This document shows positions 25,850-37,700 of a stretch of DNA of 64,000 nt, piece after piece. Below the pieces are notes generated by a model. It did not search any database. It was given only the letters and a program-made list of their open reading frames with translations, and had not been told where the DNA came from. The position numbers and the translations under genes were made by a program. The stretch covers positions 4,163,501 through 4,227,500 of the forward strand of contig CM057475.1 in NCBI GenBank assembly GCA_030035585.1, written 5' to 3'. How positions within the stretch are numbered: the first letter of the stretch is position 1; every line of letters starts with the position of its first letter. Origin of the DNA: Dugong dugon. Lineage: Eukaryota > Chordata > Mammalia > Sirenia > Dugongidae.

Positions 25850-26501
25850 TGTCTTAGTTACCTGTTGTTGCTGTGTGCCATCAGGTCAATTCTGACTCAT
25901 AGCCACCCTATAGGACAAACTAGAACTGCCCTATAGGGTTTCCTAGGATGTAATCTTTAAGGGAGCATATTGCCTTGTCTTTTCTCCCGCTTAGTTACTT
26001 AGTGTTGCCTTAACAGAAATACCACACATGGGTGGCTTTAAATAACAAAAATATATTTTCTCACAATTCAGGAGGTTGGAATTTCAAATCCAGGACATGG
26101 ATCTAGGGGGAGGTCCTTCCTTGCCTACTTCAGCTTTAAGTAGCTGCCAACAATCCTTGTAGATGCATATGTCTCCCTAAGTCTATCTTCCTCTTCTCCC
26201 TATAAGTGTCGCTACATATATTCTGGTCTTTTTATAACTCAGACATGATTAGTTTTAGGATTCACCCTACACTGGAATGATCTCAACTGACTGATTATAT
26301 TATATGAGATTACAATATGGAAGGAGATTGCTTATTCCACATTACATTAGATTACATTATAGAAGGTAATCTGCTCTACCCAAGGCTAACCGATATAATC
26401 ACATGTAAGTACTCCCTAACAGTAACTAGACAGAATAGTGTTTGGCCAAACCACTGGGAACCGTAGCCTAGACATGTTGACACATAAAATTAGCCATCAC
26501 A
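25850..26501 (-). mobile_element. ERVL-type LTR with an inserted SINE
   Basis: The complement starts TGTGATGGCTAATTTTATGT and ends TAAGACA. The 5-bp flanks tgatg and tgata agree at four positions. It belongs to the same broad group as the LTRs at 3850 and 5755. A SINE lies at 25862-25989. Fossil. Confidence 0.75.
25862..25989 (-). mobile_element. AfroSINE, 5'-truncated, inserted beside an LTR terminus
   Basis: The left end gttgttgctgtgtgccatc is the complement of the AAC-type tail; cctatagggtttcctagg is the complement of the body. It is flanked by cttagttac at 25853-25861 and 25990-25998, a 9-bp duplication of LTR sequence. Confidence 0.88.
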
Positions 26502-26599
26502 TGATATCTCTTAGGCTGCTCAAGCAGGATTTATCCAGACCTGAATTCTGTCTTACCTCTAACTTGCTCTTCTTCTGTCTCTTCCATTAGCTCTTCTGA

Positions 26600-27135
26600 T
26601 TCCATTCCATTTGGAAAATTCAAATCATATTATACCACTCTTCAACATCAGTTCTTTCAATGGCCTTCCCATTGTCCTTATGATAAAAACACAACTTCCT
26701 TCCAGAAAGTTGCAGGCCTTCCATGATCTGCCCCAACCACAGCCTCCAGCTACACAAGAATTGTTATTGTTTTGTTTGTTTGTTTGCCTTAGTGGCTTTG
26801 CTCACATTGCCCCTTATGTTCCTTCTTATATTCTTCACCTGGTTAATGCATATTAATTGTCTAATATTCAGCTCTGATTTTGCCTTCTATAAGGAGGCTT
26901 CCTCACATCTCTACTCTCAGCTCTTATCTTCCCTTTTCAAATTTGTTGCAGTTATGTTTCTATAATATTCTTAGCAGAATTTTACTGAATTTACCATGTC
27001 GTGTTGAAATTTTCTGTTTAAGTGTTCATCTTCTTAACTAGTTTATGAGTCTTTGAAGGCATTGGAAATTTTATATTTATCCTTTTATCCCTGGAGTCCA
27101 GCACAGTGCTTGCTGAATCAACATTAATGTTCAGA
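26600..27135 (+). mobile_element. L2 LINE 3' end
   Basis: Text such as caatggccttcccattgtcc, ttccatgatctgcccc, gaggcttcctcacatc, atgagtctttgaaggcattg and gtccagcacagtgcttgctg follows the order of the L2 3' region. A T/G-rich stretch interrupts at ~26765-26790. Confidence 0.8.
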
Positions 27136-27439
27136 TCCAATGACTTTTGTAGTAAAGGCAGATATAAACGAAGTCCAACCTGCTTATCTGTGTCCAGCAT
27201 AGAGGAAGGAATAAGAAGGTTTTTCATATAAATCTATTGGCTGCTTTCAGTTTGGCTCATCTACTGTAGATTTGCTGAGAAATAGACTCTGTGCTGTCTT
27301 GAAACTCATTAGTCTTCTGGTTCAGGCATGGATCCTGTGTCTTACAGGCATTCATCTTTTGGGTCTCCTGGGGAAACATAGATCTTTGTGGCTCACTTGC
27401 CTGCCCTCCTTGCCTCAGGTCTTTGTGTCCTGCATACTC
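27136..27439. other. Unassigned sequence
   Basis: About 300 bases; nothing recognised. Confidence 0.35.
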
Positions 27440-28044
27440 CCCCAAAATCAGCTCCTTGTGAGTGGGTGTACTTTCCACCCTACCTGCACCCACTTACTGC
27501 CCTACATGGAAGAGCCCCACCTGGGCACCACCACCAGGGTACATGAACCAGGGAGAATGGACTACCACCTCCTCAGTTACAGGGGGCTGGTTCACCTCCT
27601 CAATTCCAGAGGGTGGGGCTGTGTCTCAGTGGGCCTGTGGGGCGGGGTCACCACCTCAGTGCCCAGAGGACAAAGGATTATTTGGAGGGCTTAAAATCTA
27701 ATGGAATTTGCTCTGCTGGGTTTCAGGCTTGCTTTGGACCTGTGTCGCCAGTTTTCCTTCTAATTTTTACTTTTTGGAATGAGATGTCTATCTTATACCT
27801 GCCCTACCATTGTATTTTGAAAGCACATAACTTTTTTTTCTAGATTTCAGATCTGCAGATGGAGAGGGATTTTGCTGCACAGTGAACCATACCCAGATTC
27901 TCACCCACACCTGATTTCGATGATTAGATTCTGGACTTAGAGTTGATTCTAGAATGGTTAAAACTTTAGGAGGTGTTGGGATGAGGTGAATGTATTTTGC
28001 ACATGGAAAGGGCAAAAATATGTTGCAGCCATAGAGCAGACTAT
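27440..28044 (+). mobile_element. MaLR (MLT1-type) internal region, 3' part (fossil)
   Basis: Landmarks in the MaLR order are gggtttcaggcttgctttgg, ccattgtattttgaaagcac, ggagagggattttgctgcac, gaaccatacccagattctc and aggtgttgggatgaggtgaa, leading straight into the LTR at 28045. It is decayed and partial. Confidence 0.7.
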
Positions 28045-28481
28045 TGTGGATTGAATTGTGTCCATCAAAACGATATGTTGATATCTTAACCACTGATACC
28101 TGTTAATGCAACTTTGTTTGGAATTAGGGTCTCTCATGTTATCAGTTAACATGAGGTTATACTTGAGTAGGGTAGATCCTAATATAATACAGTGTGGTAT
28201 CCTTATAAAAAGAGGAGAGACACAGGCCACACAGGGAAGAAAGAATGCCATGTGATGAGGAAGTTATACCGCAGTTGCAAGCCAATGAATGCCTGGGGCT
28301 ACCAGAAGCTGGGAGAGACGAGAAAGAATCTTTTCCCCTAGAGCCTTCAGAGAAAACTTGGCCCTCCTGACACCATGGATTTGGACTTCCATCCTCCAGA
28401 ACCGGAGACAATACATATCTGTTCTTATAAGCCACCCAGTTTGTGGTACTTTGTTATGGCTGCCCTACGAAACTAAGACAG
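28045..28481 (+). mobile_element. MLT1-type (ERVL-MaLR) LTR
   Basis: It starts TGTGGATTGAATTGTGTCC, has the 'ggccacacagggaagaaag', 'gaagctgggagagacgagaa' and 'tataagccacccagtttgtg' landmarks of MLT1, and ends AAACTAAGACA. As the internal region precedes it, it is the 3' LTR of a fossil element. Confidence 0.85.
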
Positions 28482-28489
28482 CATCTGAT

Positions 28490-28928
28490 TCACTCACTCT
28501 TTGCACTGGCCTGCAAGACCCTGTATAATGTAGCCCCTTTTTATCTTCCAGACCTTTTCTTCAACCTTTCTCTTCTCTTACTGAGCTCCAATCACACTGA
28601 CCTCCTAGCTATAGGTCACAAAGTCATATGTGGCCTGGAAGACTCTCCCCTCCGCTACCCATACTGCTCTCTTCCCCACATTCTTAAGAAATCTGCTCAA
28701 ATATCACCTTCTCAGTAAGCCTTCCTATGACCTTCTGCCCCCTTGACAGCATCTCCTCCCCTTTACCTGCTTGATTTTTCTCCATAGCATTTATCATGTT
28801 GTGCCACACTGTCTTCTATTTTATTGTTTTATACAGTAGTCAGTCTTAGAGTAAAAGCTCCATGAAGGCAAGGGAGTTTGTCTGTTTTTTACACTGCATC
28901 TTTTCTTAATACCTAGGAGAGTGCTTAG
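28490..28928 (+). mobile_element. L2 LINE 3' end, split by a SINE
   Basis: The order ctgcaagaccctgtataatg, tctgctcaaatatcaccttc, cttcctatgacc, atagcatttatcatg, aagctccatgaaggcaaggg, ctaggagagtgcttag is that of L2. The end (ttcgataatatttgct) appears after the SINE, at 29297. Confidence 0.85.
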
Positions 28929-29268
28929 AGGATGGTGGTGATTCAGTGGTAGAATTCTCACCTTCCATATGGAAGACCCAGTTTTGATTCCCAGACAGTG
29001 CACCTTATGGGCAGCGACCACCCATCTGTCAGTGGAGGCTTGTGTGTTGCTATGAGGCTAAACAGGTTTTAGCGGAGCTTCCAGACTAAAATGGACAAGG
29101 AAGAAAAGCCTGGTGATCTACTTCTGAAAAATCAGTCAATGAAAACCTTATGGATCACAATGATCCAATCTGCAACCAATCATGAGGATGGCACAGGATT
29201 GGGTAGCATGTCGTTCCATTGTGCATGGGGTCCCCATGAGTCAGAGGCCAACTCAATGGCAGCTAACA
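28929..29268 (+). mobile_element. tRNA-Gly-headed SINE with RTE-like tail
   Basis: The first ~75 bases match tRNA-Gly: tggtgattcagtggtagaat (A box), ccttccatatggaagacc (anticodon arm) and gttttgattccc (B box, two changes), then cagtgcacc. The body (cggagcttccagactaaaat, cctggtgatctacttctg) and tail (catggggtccccatgagtca, gcagctaacaatag) are like the RTE tail. It is flanked by gagagtgcttag and tagagtacttag. A second copy is at 32589. Confidence 0.8.
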
Positions 29269-29344
29269 ATAGTAGAGTACTTAGCTCACTGGGGCATTCG
29301 ATAATATTTGCTAAATTTGTCTTCCAGGGATTAATCCACCTCGG

Positions 29345-30275
29345 TCTTTCTCTCTTGTATTTATTGCTTGATTAGATTTGCTAATATTTTGTATAAGATT
29401 TTTGTTTCTATGTTCATGAGTGAAATTTTTCCGTAAAATCACTCTTTCTCATGCAGTCCTTATTGGCCTTTAATATCAGAGGAATTAAAGAAGGACTTGT
29501 GAAGTATTTGCTGTTTGTCTACTTTTCTTGAACATATTGTGTAAGGTTGGAATTGAAAGTGAAACTTCCCAGTTTTAATGGTCCTGGTGTTTTCTTTGTG
29601 GAAAGATTTTTTAGTAAAGATTTAATTTAAGTCTTTCTCTTTTATTCATGAGTAGTTTAGCAAATATAAGTTGATTTTTTTAAGTTAAGATTTTCTATTT
29701 ATTAACATATACATATGGTTATTAAACTTAATTAAAATTAAATTATAAATTTAGTTCTTCAGTCTCACTAGCCATATTTCAAGTGCTCAGTAGCCACATA
29801 CGGTTAACTTCCTCTTCTTTTTGGAACTTAGCTCATTCATTAAAGTAAATCTTTTTTTCTTTTTCTTTTCTAATTAAACACAGACATTTAAATCTCCTTT
29901 GATGTAATACTTTAGTGGAATACTACAAGGTTAGCTATGTTGTATTTTCATTCTTACTAAATTTTGAGTATTTAAATTTCCATGTCTTCTTTGACCCATG
30001 AAGTAGTAAGGTCTTTTGTGTTTTGTTTTGGAGTTTTGTTTGTTATTAATATTGTTATTATTATTCAAAAATGTATGTTTTTAGTTACCCTACATCATGG
30101 GGAAAGAAATGTTTTTCTGAATGTTACAGATTCTTTGGAATTTGCTGGGATTTGCTTTAAAGCCAGATACTTGGTCAATTTTAAAAAGTGCATGCAATGT
30201 GTTGTTAGAAGAATATTTATTTTACAATTATTAGATACAGTGTTCCATATGTGTCCATTAAAATCTTGATGTAGA
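29345..30275 (-). mobile_element. Old L1 (L1M-type), ORF2 fragment
   Basis: The complement reads through L1 ORF2 RT and linker text: cactcatgaacatagaaac (RT), then the region whose antisense is 'ttctttgacccatgaagtag' and 'ttccatatgtgtccattaa'. It is heavily decayed with no frame. Confidence 0.7.
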
Positions 30276-30770
30276 ATATATTGTCACTGCTCACCCAGAG
30301 GTGAGGCAGGGGAGACCCTGACAGGAAAGGAAGAAAAGGAAAGAGAAAGTCCCTTTTTCTCCTCTAGCCTTGCAGTCTTCCGCTAGCACCACCTACTGAA
30401 AGAGCCTAACAGGGAATGGCTGGCCAAAGACAAACGTAGTTTGTAGAGTCCCAGACCCAGCCTCACAACAGAGTATAGAAGGACTGGTTTACAGACCAGA
30501 GACTGTAACTAAATAACTGGCATTCATGCTATGAAATAAAGATAATGATTAACTTTTTTATGTGCACCTGAAGTTCCAAAACACTGCTAAAATAGCATCA
30601 TGCCATGATAAACCCATAAACTCGAATCTGGATTTGTTAGAACCGTACTCAAGGGAAAGGAAGGAGGAGCACATCAATTTTCTTTTGAAAGGTTTTCACT
30701 TTTCCTTGGTCTTGCTTTTTCAAATATCTTTGTCAGCTTGTATATATTTGATGTATTTTTTATTAAAAAA
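30276..30770. other. Unassigned sequence, possible old repeat
   Basis: The part 30355-30500 (ccttgcagtcttccgctagc, ggctggccaaagacaaacg) has the look of an old interspersed repeat, but I cannot name it. The rest is unrecognised. Confidence 0.35.
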
Positions 30771-30925
30771 AAAAATACAGCCACTGTTGAGTTGATTCCA
30801 ACTCATGGGGACCCTACATGTTTCAGAGTCGATTTATGCTCCATAGAGTTTTTAATGGCTGTGATCTTTCAGAAGGTGATTGTCAGGGCTTTCTTTCAAG
30901 GAGCATCTGGGTGGAAAAGAAGCAG
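30771..30925 (-). mobile_element. AfroSINE-type fragment
   Basis: The complement carries the tail gagttgattccaactcatgg and body ggctgtgatctttcagaag; the tRNA-like head is incomplete (gagcatctgggtgga). Confidence 0.75.
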
Positions 30926-31464
30926 ATGCTGATTATTGATTTAGGCATCTTTTGGAAACTATCTTTGTTGGAAACTAGTCCTATGGAACACTTGCTTTCA
31001 AAAGACAGTCGTGCTGATTACCTTATGCAATGTTATGATTTGGACTTCTAGAATAGTTAATACATGAAAAAGCTTGTTTCTTTATCCTCTGAAACAAACT
31101 CAGGGAGCTTATTATTTGTTATTACTCACAATTCATAAAATAAATACTCATATCTGACAAATGCTTAGTTGAAAATTTAATACCCTTTCCAGGGGCAGTT
31201 ATATAATTTTCAGGGCCCAGTGAAAAATAAGAATACGAGGAACATTATCCAAAAATTATTAACACTTTCAGGATGGCAATAGCAAAGCGTTAGGCCTTCT
31301 GATCTCAGGGCCCTGGGCAACTGCACAGGTTTTAGCAACTTTGAACCTTCCCCCATGTTTTTCCTTTATTCCATTGGGACTTCTAAGAAACATGAGCTAA
31401 ATGCAATGCTTAAATACATAAGCTACATTACCCGAGGATCCTGATATCTCTGACAAAGCCAGAC
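30926..31464. other. Unassigned sequence with possible old DNA-transposon piece
   Basis: The stretch 31180-31335 (gggcccagtgaaaaataaga, tcagggccctgggcaactgc) resembles a widespread mammalian DNA-transposon-derived repeat, but I cannot name the family. The rest is unrecognised. Confidence 0.35.
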
Positions 31465-31672
31465 AACCTCTTGGTTAAGAGCACAGTCTTTGAAGAAAGA
31501 CTGTGTGAAGATAATCTGGATTCCACCACTTTCAATCAGGTTATTTAACTTTACTGACAATAGTATCAACATCATGTGATTCTTACAAAGATTTAATGAA
31601 TTAATACAGATAAAGCACTTAAGACAGTGCCTAGCATATGGAATATACTGTACAAGTTTGGGCTATAAAAAT
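31465..31672 (+). mobile_element. MIR SINE
   Basis: The order ggttaagagcacagtctttg, ctggattccaccactttcaa, ggttatttaacttt, ataaagcacttaagacagtg, cctagcatatgg is that of MIR over nearly its full length. Confidence 0.85.
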
Positions 31673-32588
31673 CAGCTCTTTCTTTAAAATGTTTCTATTT
31701 TATTTACCAATAACGAAGTGCTTTTGGTATGTAGTTACTTTTTATTACAAGGCATTGAAGTATCAATTGGAAAGATTAACCAGGCAAATCAGAAAGTAAC
31801 TCAAATTCTACCTAGGGTATTAGGATTGGGGCATTCACTTTTGCCTACTGATTTCCAAGGAGCTGGAAAGACATGGATGAGCAAAACATAGTCACAACCA
31901 TTGGATACAGTGTAATGCAGCACCAAGGAAAAGTAAGTACATGCAGCTCTGGATGCCCAAAGTAGGAGAACTTAATTCAGTCCTGGGCGATGGTATGTGG
32001 AGAACATTTGGGAAGTCATCTGAGAGAAGATGATGGTTAAGCAGTATCTATAAAGATGAGTAGGAGTTTCCCAGGTAGATTCATTCAGGGGTAAAATATA
32101 TTCAAAAGACTGATGATGCAGAAGGTTAAGCCATGATCAGGATTTGCAGGAAGTTTAGCTTACTGGAGGCTGAAGGTATCGGTTAGGGGTAGGAGCAAAG
32201 ACGTAAGATGCAAGGCTATAAGCTAAGTGGTTGCCAAGTCTCAGGAGTGGCTTCACCCACCATGCTAAGGGATCAGGCTCTCATCCTGTGCACCATGTGG
32301 AGCCTAAATCATTTTGGGCAGTAGCAGGAGATAGTGACATACAATAGTGATCTTGTTCTCCTCCTCTACTCAGTTGATCCAGAGACAGACACCTGATCCA
32401 AACCAAACCAGTCAAATCCTTTCTGTGAGAGATTTGGCTTGGTAGGGAAATAAGGTTGAGGGGAATTGTTTTTTTGTTTGTTTTATATGGTTCTATTTTT
32501 TACATAGAGGAGGTTTGAACGTTTCCTGAGAAGAAAGAAAGAGTAAGCCTCAGACAAAAGGATAAAGATACACTGAAGAAAAGCAGAG
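31673..32588. other. Mostly unassigned sequence; old repeat-like core
   Basis: Text near 32005-32290 (agatgagtaggagtttccc, accatgctaagggatcaggc) resembles an old repeat with 'gatgagtaggag...ccatgctaag' wording that I cannot assign with confidence. No frame is convincing. Confidence 0.35.
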
Positions 32589-33430
32589 AGCTCTGGTGGG
32601 TCAGTGATAGAATCTTCGCTTTCCATGTGGGAGACCTGGGTATGCTTCTCTGCTAATGCACCTCATGTGCAGTACCACCACTCAGTCAGTGGAGTATTCC
32701 AAGTTTCTATGATACTGAACATATTTCAGGACTAGAAAGAAAGGCCTGGTTATTTACTCCTTGTCATGGATTGAATTATGTCCCCCCAAAAATATGTGTA
32801 TCAATTTGGCTGTGTCATGACTCCCAGTATTGTATGATTTTGTACCATTTTGTAACCTGATGTGATTTTCTTATGTGTTGTAGACTCTATCCAAAGATGT
32901 AATAAGATAGACTAGCGGCAGTTATACGGATGGCATCTACAAGATTGGATAGTGTCTTAAGCTAATCTCCTTTGAGATATAAAAGACAGAAGCGAGCAGA
33001 GACACATGGAAACCTCACCCCACCAAGAAAGCGGTGCCAAGAGCAGAGTGCGTCCTTTGGACCTGAGGTTCCTGCACTGAGATGCTCCCAGACCGAAGGA
33101 AGACTGATGCATCACAAGGACATTTCTCCAGAGCTGACACAGAGAGAAACCCTTCCTTTGGAGCTGATGCCTTGAATTTGGACTTGTAGCCTACTAGACT
33201 GTGAGAGAATAAATTTCTCTTTGTTAAAAGCCATCCACTTGTGGTATTTCTGTTATAGCAGCACTAGATGACTAAGACCCTCCTGAAAATCAAAATCAGC
33301 CAGTGAAAACCCTACGGATCACAATGACCCAATCCCAAAGCAATCATGGCTATGGTGCAGGACTAGGCAGAGTTTTGTGATATTGTACATGGGGTCGCCA
33401 TGAGCTGGCGGCCAGGAGATGGAAGCCAAT
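32589..33430 (+). mobile_element. tRNA-Gly-headed SINE, second copy, split by an LTR
   Basis: The head ctctggtgggtcagtgatag, ttccatgtgggagacctggg corresponds to tRNA-Gly; the B box is more decayed (gtatgcttctc). The body and tail resume after the LTR at 33284 (cagccagtgaaaaccctacg, catggggtcgccatgagctg). Same structure as the copy at 28929. Confidence 0.78.
32762..33278 (+). mobile_element. Solo LTR, afrotherian ERVL/MaLR-like family (copy 3)
   Basis: It starts TGTCATGGATTGAATTATGT and ends GATGACTAAGACC. It is flanked by ctcct on both sides (32757-32761 and 33279-33283). In the sense direction it has a TATA-like tataaaa at 32978-32984 and aataaa at 33208-33213, the expected order for an LTR. 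Fossil. Confidence 0.82.
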
Positions 33431-34793
33431 AGAATAAGATCACATTGAAATCTCGAGTATTGGAAAGAGAAGAACTGAATGCTTACTAGGAAAAAGGAAC
33501 GAAATGAAAATGGTTGTGCATAAGTGACTCTCATATCATTAGAATAAGGCATACTGGTGTATATTTGGAGAATATTCATGATATTAATTGATAATCATTC
33601 ATCAAAAGCTAGTTTTTTTTTTTCTTATTGTACTTCAGGAGAAGGCTTACAGAACAAATAGTTTCTCATGAAACAGTAGTACACATATTGTTTTATGACA
33701 TTGGATAACAACTCCACAACATGTCAACCCTCTAACTTCTCAACATTTTTTTTTTTTTTTTTTTTTTGGTGAAGATACACATAGCCAAAGACACACCATT
33801 TCAAAGATTTCTACATGCACAGTTCAGTGACATTGACTATGCTCTTTGAATTGTGCTATTATTCTCACTTAAGATGAAGGCTTACAGAACAAAATAGTTT
33901 CTTATCTACCAGTTACTACAAATGTTGCCCTATGACAATGGATAACAATCTCACAACATGTCAACAATATCCTTACTCAACCTTGGGTTCCCTATCACCA
34001 GCTTCCTTGTCCCCTTCTGACTTCTGGCCCTTGTCACTGGACTCCTGTACCTCGTTAGTCTCATTTGGTTTTACGGGGCTGTCCACTCCCAGGCTGAACA
34101 GTGAACCTTAGAGATAATTTCACCATTGAGCTAAAAGGGTGTCTGGGGGCCATACTCTCGGGGTTTCTCCAGTCTCCTTTAGGCTAGTAAATCTGGTCTT
34201 TTTTCTTGTGAGTTAAAATTATGTTCTACACCCTTCTGCAGCTCTGTCCAGAACCCTCTGTTGTGATCCTGGTCAGAACAGTCAGTGGTGATAGCTGGGC
34301 ACCATCTAGCTGTACTGGACTCAGTCCAGTGGAGGCCTTGGTAGCTGTGGACAATTAGTCCTTTGGACTAATCTTTTCCTTGTATCCTATTCTCTTCATT
34401 CTCCCTTATTCCTGAAGGGATGAGACCAGTAGAATATCTTAGATGGCCTCTCATAGGCTTTTAAGACCCCAGACACAACTCACCAAGGTAGAATGTAGAG
34501 CATTGTCTTTATAAACTGTGTTATGCCAATTGAGCTAGATGTTCCCAGAGACCATGATCCCCAGAGCCCTCTGCCCAGCAATTCAGTCCCTCAGGGAGTT
34601 TGGATGTGTCTATTGGGCTTCCATGACCTTTCCTTGACCAAGTTGTGCTAGTTTCCCCTGTATTGTGTACTGTCTCACCCTTCACCCAAGATACCACTCA
34701 TCTATTGCCTATTTAGTATTTCCCCCCACCCCTCCCATCCCTGGTAACAAACAAAGATTGTTACATTTTGTGTGTGAACTTTTTGATGGGATT

Positions 34794-37700
34794 TTACAAC
34801 AGAGGTCTCATACAATATTTGTCCTTTTGTGATTGACTTATTTCACTCAGCATAATGTCCTCCAGTTTCATCCATGTTATCAGATGGTTCACACATTCAC
34901 TGTTGTTCTTTCTCATTGCATAGTACTCCATTGTGTGTATGTACCATAGTTTGTTTATCCATTCATCTGTTGATGGGTATCTACGTTTGTTTCCATCGTT
35001 TTGCTATTGTGAACAATGTTGCCATGAACATGGATGTGCATATGTCTATTCGAGTGACGACTCTTATTTCCCTAGGATATATTCCTGGGAGTGGGATTGC
35101 TGGATCGAATGGTATGTCTATTTCTAGCTTTCTGAGGAAACGCCATATCATTATCCAAAATGGTTGTACCATTTTGCATTCCCACCAGTAGTGCATAAGA
35201 GTTCCAATCTCCCCGCAGCCCCTCCAACATTTTTATTTCCAGTGTTTTTGATCAGTGCCAGTAATGCCAGGGTGAGATGGTATCTCACTGTGATTTTAAT
35301 CTGCATTTCTCTAATGGCTAGTGATCACGAGCATTTGCTCATGTATCTGTTGGCCATTTGAACGTCTTTTCTGGTGAAGTGTCTGTTCATTTCCTTTGCC
35401 CATTTTTTAATAGGATTATTTGTCTTTTTGTTGTAGAGGTGTTGGATTTTCTTGTAGATTATGGAGATTAGACCTTTATCTGACCTGTACTGTCCAAAAA
35501 TTTTTTCCCAGTCTGTAGGTTCTCTTTTTCCTCTTTTTGTGAAGTCTTTTGAAGAGCATAGGTGTTTGATTTTTTAGAAGATCCCAGTTATCTAGCTTAT
35601 CTATTGGGGTTTGTGCATTGATGGTTATGGTTTGTATCCTGTTAATGCTGGGTATTAAGGCCTGTAGTGTTGGTCCTATTTTCTCTTCTATGAACTTTAT
35701 AGTTTTAGGCTTTATATTCAGATCTTTGATTCATTTTAAAGTACTTTTTGTGTACGGCGTGAGGTGTGGGTCCTGTTTCTTTTTTTTGCAGGTGAATATC
35801 CAGTTTTGCCAGCACCATTTGTTAAAAAGACTCTCTTTTCTCCATTTGATGGACTTTGGGTCATTGTCGAAGATCAGGTGACAGAAGGTGGATGGATTTA
35901 CATCTGGGTTCTCAATTCTGTTCCATCGGTCAAGGTCAGTGTATCTGTCGTTGTACCAGTACCAGGCTGTTTTGACTACCGTAGCTGTATAGTAGGTTCT
36001 GAAGTCAGGTACTGTGAGTCCTTCAACTTTATTCTTCTTCTTCAGTAGTGCTTTACTTATTTGGGGCTTCTTCCCTTTCCATATAAAGTTAATGCTTAGT
36101 TTTTCCATCTCTTTGAAGAATGTTGTTGGTATTTGGATCGTGATTGCATTGTATTTGTAAATTGCTTTGGGTAGAATTGTCATTTTCACAATGTTGAGTC
36201 TGCCTATCCATTAGCATGGTATATTTTTCCATTTATGTAGATCCCTTTGGGTTTCATTCAGTAGTGTTTCGTAGTTTGCTTTGTATAGGTCTTTTACATG
36301 GCTGGTCAGATATATACCTAAGTATTTTGTCTTTTTAGGGGCTATTACAAATGGTATTGTTTTCCTGATTTCCTTTTCATCATTCTCCTTATTGGTGTAT
36401 AGGAATCCAACTGATTTTTGAATGTTTATCTTCTATCCTGCTACTCTGCTGAATCTTTCTATTACTTCCAGTAGATTTCTCAAGGAGCCTTTAGGGTTTT
36501 CTATGTATAGTATCATATCATCTGCAGACAGGGACAGTTTAACTTCTTCATTACCAATTTGGATGCCCTTTATTTCTTTTTCTTGCCTTATTGCTTTAGC
36601 TAGATCTTCCAGCACAGTGTTAAATACGACTGGTGATAAAAGGCATCCTTGTCTTGTTCCTGTTTTCAAGGGGAAAGTTTTCAGCCTCTCTCCATTAAGA
36701 ATGATGTTGGCCATTAGTTTTGCATAGATGCCCTTTATTATGTTGAGAAATTTCCCTTCTATACCTATTTTTTGAGAGTTTTTATCAGGAATGGGTTTTG
36801 GACTTTGTCAAATGCCTTTTCTGCATCAATTGAGATGATCATGTGATTATTTACTTTTATGTATGTGGTGGATTACTTTGATTGATTTTCTAATGTTGAA
36901 CCATCCTTACATGCCTGGTATGAATCCTACTTGGTCGTGGTGTATTATTTTTTTTGATATGATGCTGAATTCTATTGGCTAGAATTTTGTTCAGAATTTT
37001 TGAATCTTCCTGAGAGATATTTGTATGTAATTTTATTTTTTTGTGATGTCTTTGCCTGGTTTTGGTATCAGCGTTATTCTGGCTTCATACAATGAATTTG
37101 GAAGTGTTGCTTCCTCTTCTATGCTCTGAAATAGCTTGAGTAGTACTGGTACAAGCTCTTCTGTAAATGGTTTGTAGAATTCTCCAGTGAAGCCATCTGG
37201 GCCAGGGCTTTTTTTGTTGGGAGTTTTTTTATTATCTTTTCCATCTCTTCTCTTGTTATGGGTCCGTTCTGATTTTCAACATCACTTTGTTGTAGTTTGG
37301 GTAGGTTGTGTCTTTCTAGAAATTTATCCATTTCCTCTAGGTTTTCAAATTTGTTGGAGTATAGTTTTCATAATATTCTGTTATAATCCTTTTTATTTCC
37401 ATTGGGTCTGTTGTAATGTCCCCCATTTCATTTCTTATTTGGGTTATTTGTGCCCTCTGCTGTTTTTCTTTTGTCAGTCTGGCCAGTGGTTTGTCGATTT
37501 TGTTGATTCTTTCAAAGAACCAACTTTTGGTTTTGTTGATTCTTTCTCTTGTTTTTCTGTTCTCTATTTCATTGATTTCTGCTCTGATCTTTACTATTTC
37601 CTTTCTTCCGCTGGTTGTGGGCTTTTTTTGTTGTTCTCTTTCTATTTGTTTGAGTTCTGTAGTTAATGTTTTGATTTTGTCCCTATATTCTTTTTTGATA

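Noticed and set aside
28929-29005. A functional tRNA-Gly gene
   Set aside because: The head continues into a SINE body, the acceptor stem is not complementary and the B box has two changes; a second copy with the same body exists at 32589.
32762-33278. TATA box and AATAAA at proper spacing suggesting a small gene
   Set aside because: They are the promoter and polyadenylation signal of a solo LTR, with a 5-bp duplication on both sides and three sister copies in the window.
37187-37666. 159-codon frame on the plus strand in copy B
   Set aside because: It is the antisense shadow of L1 ORF2; the A-rich sense strand makes the T-rich complement look like a hydrophobic protein. The same applies to 37416-37838, 12097-12495 and 46003-46428.
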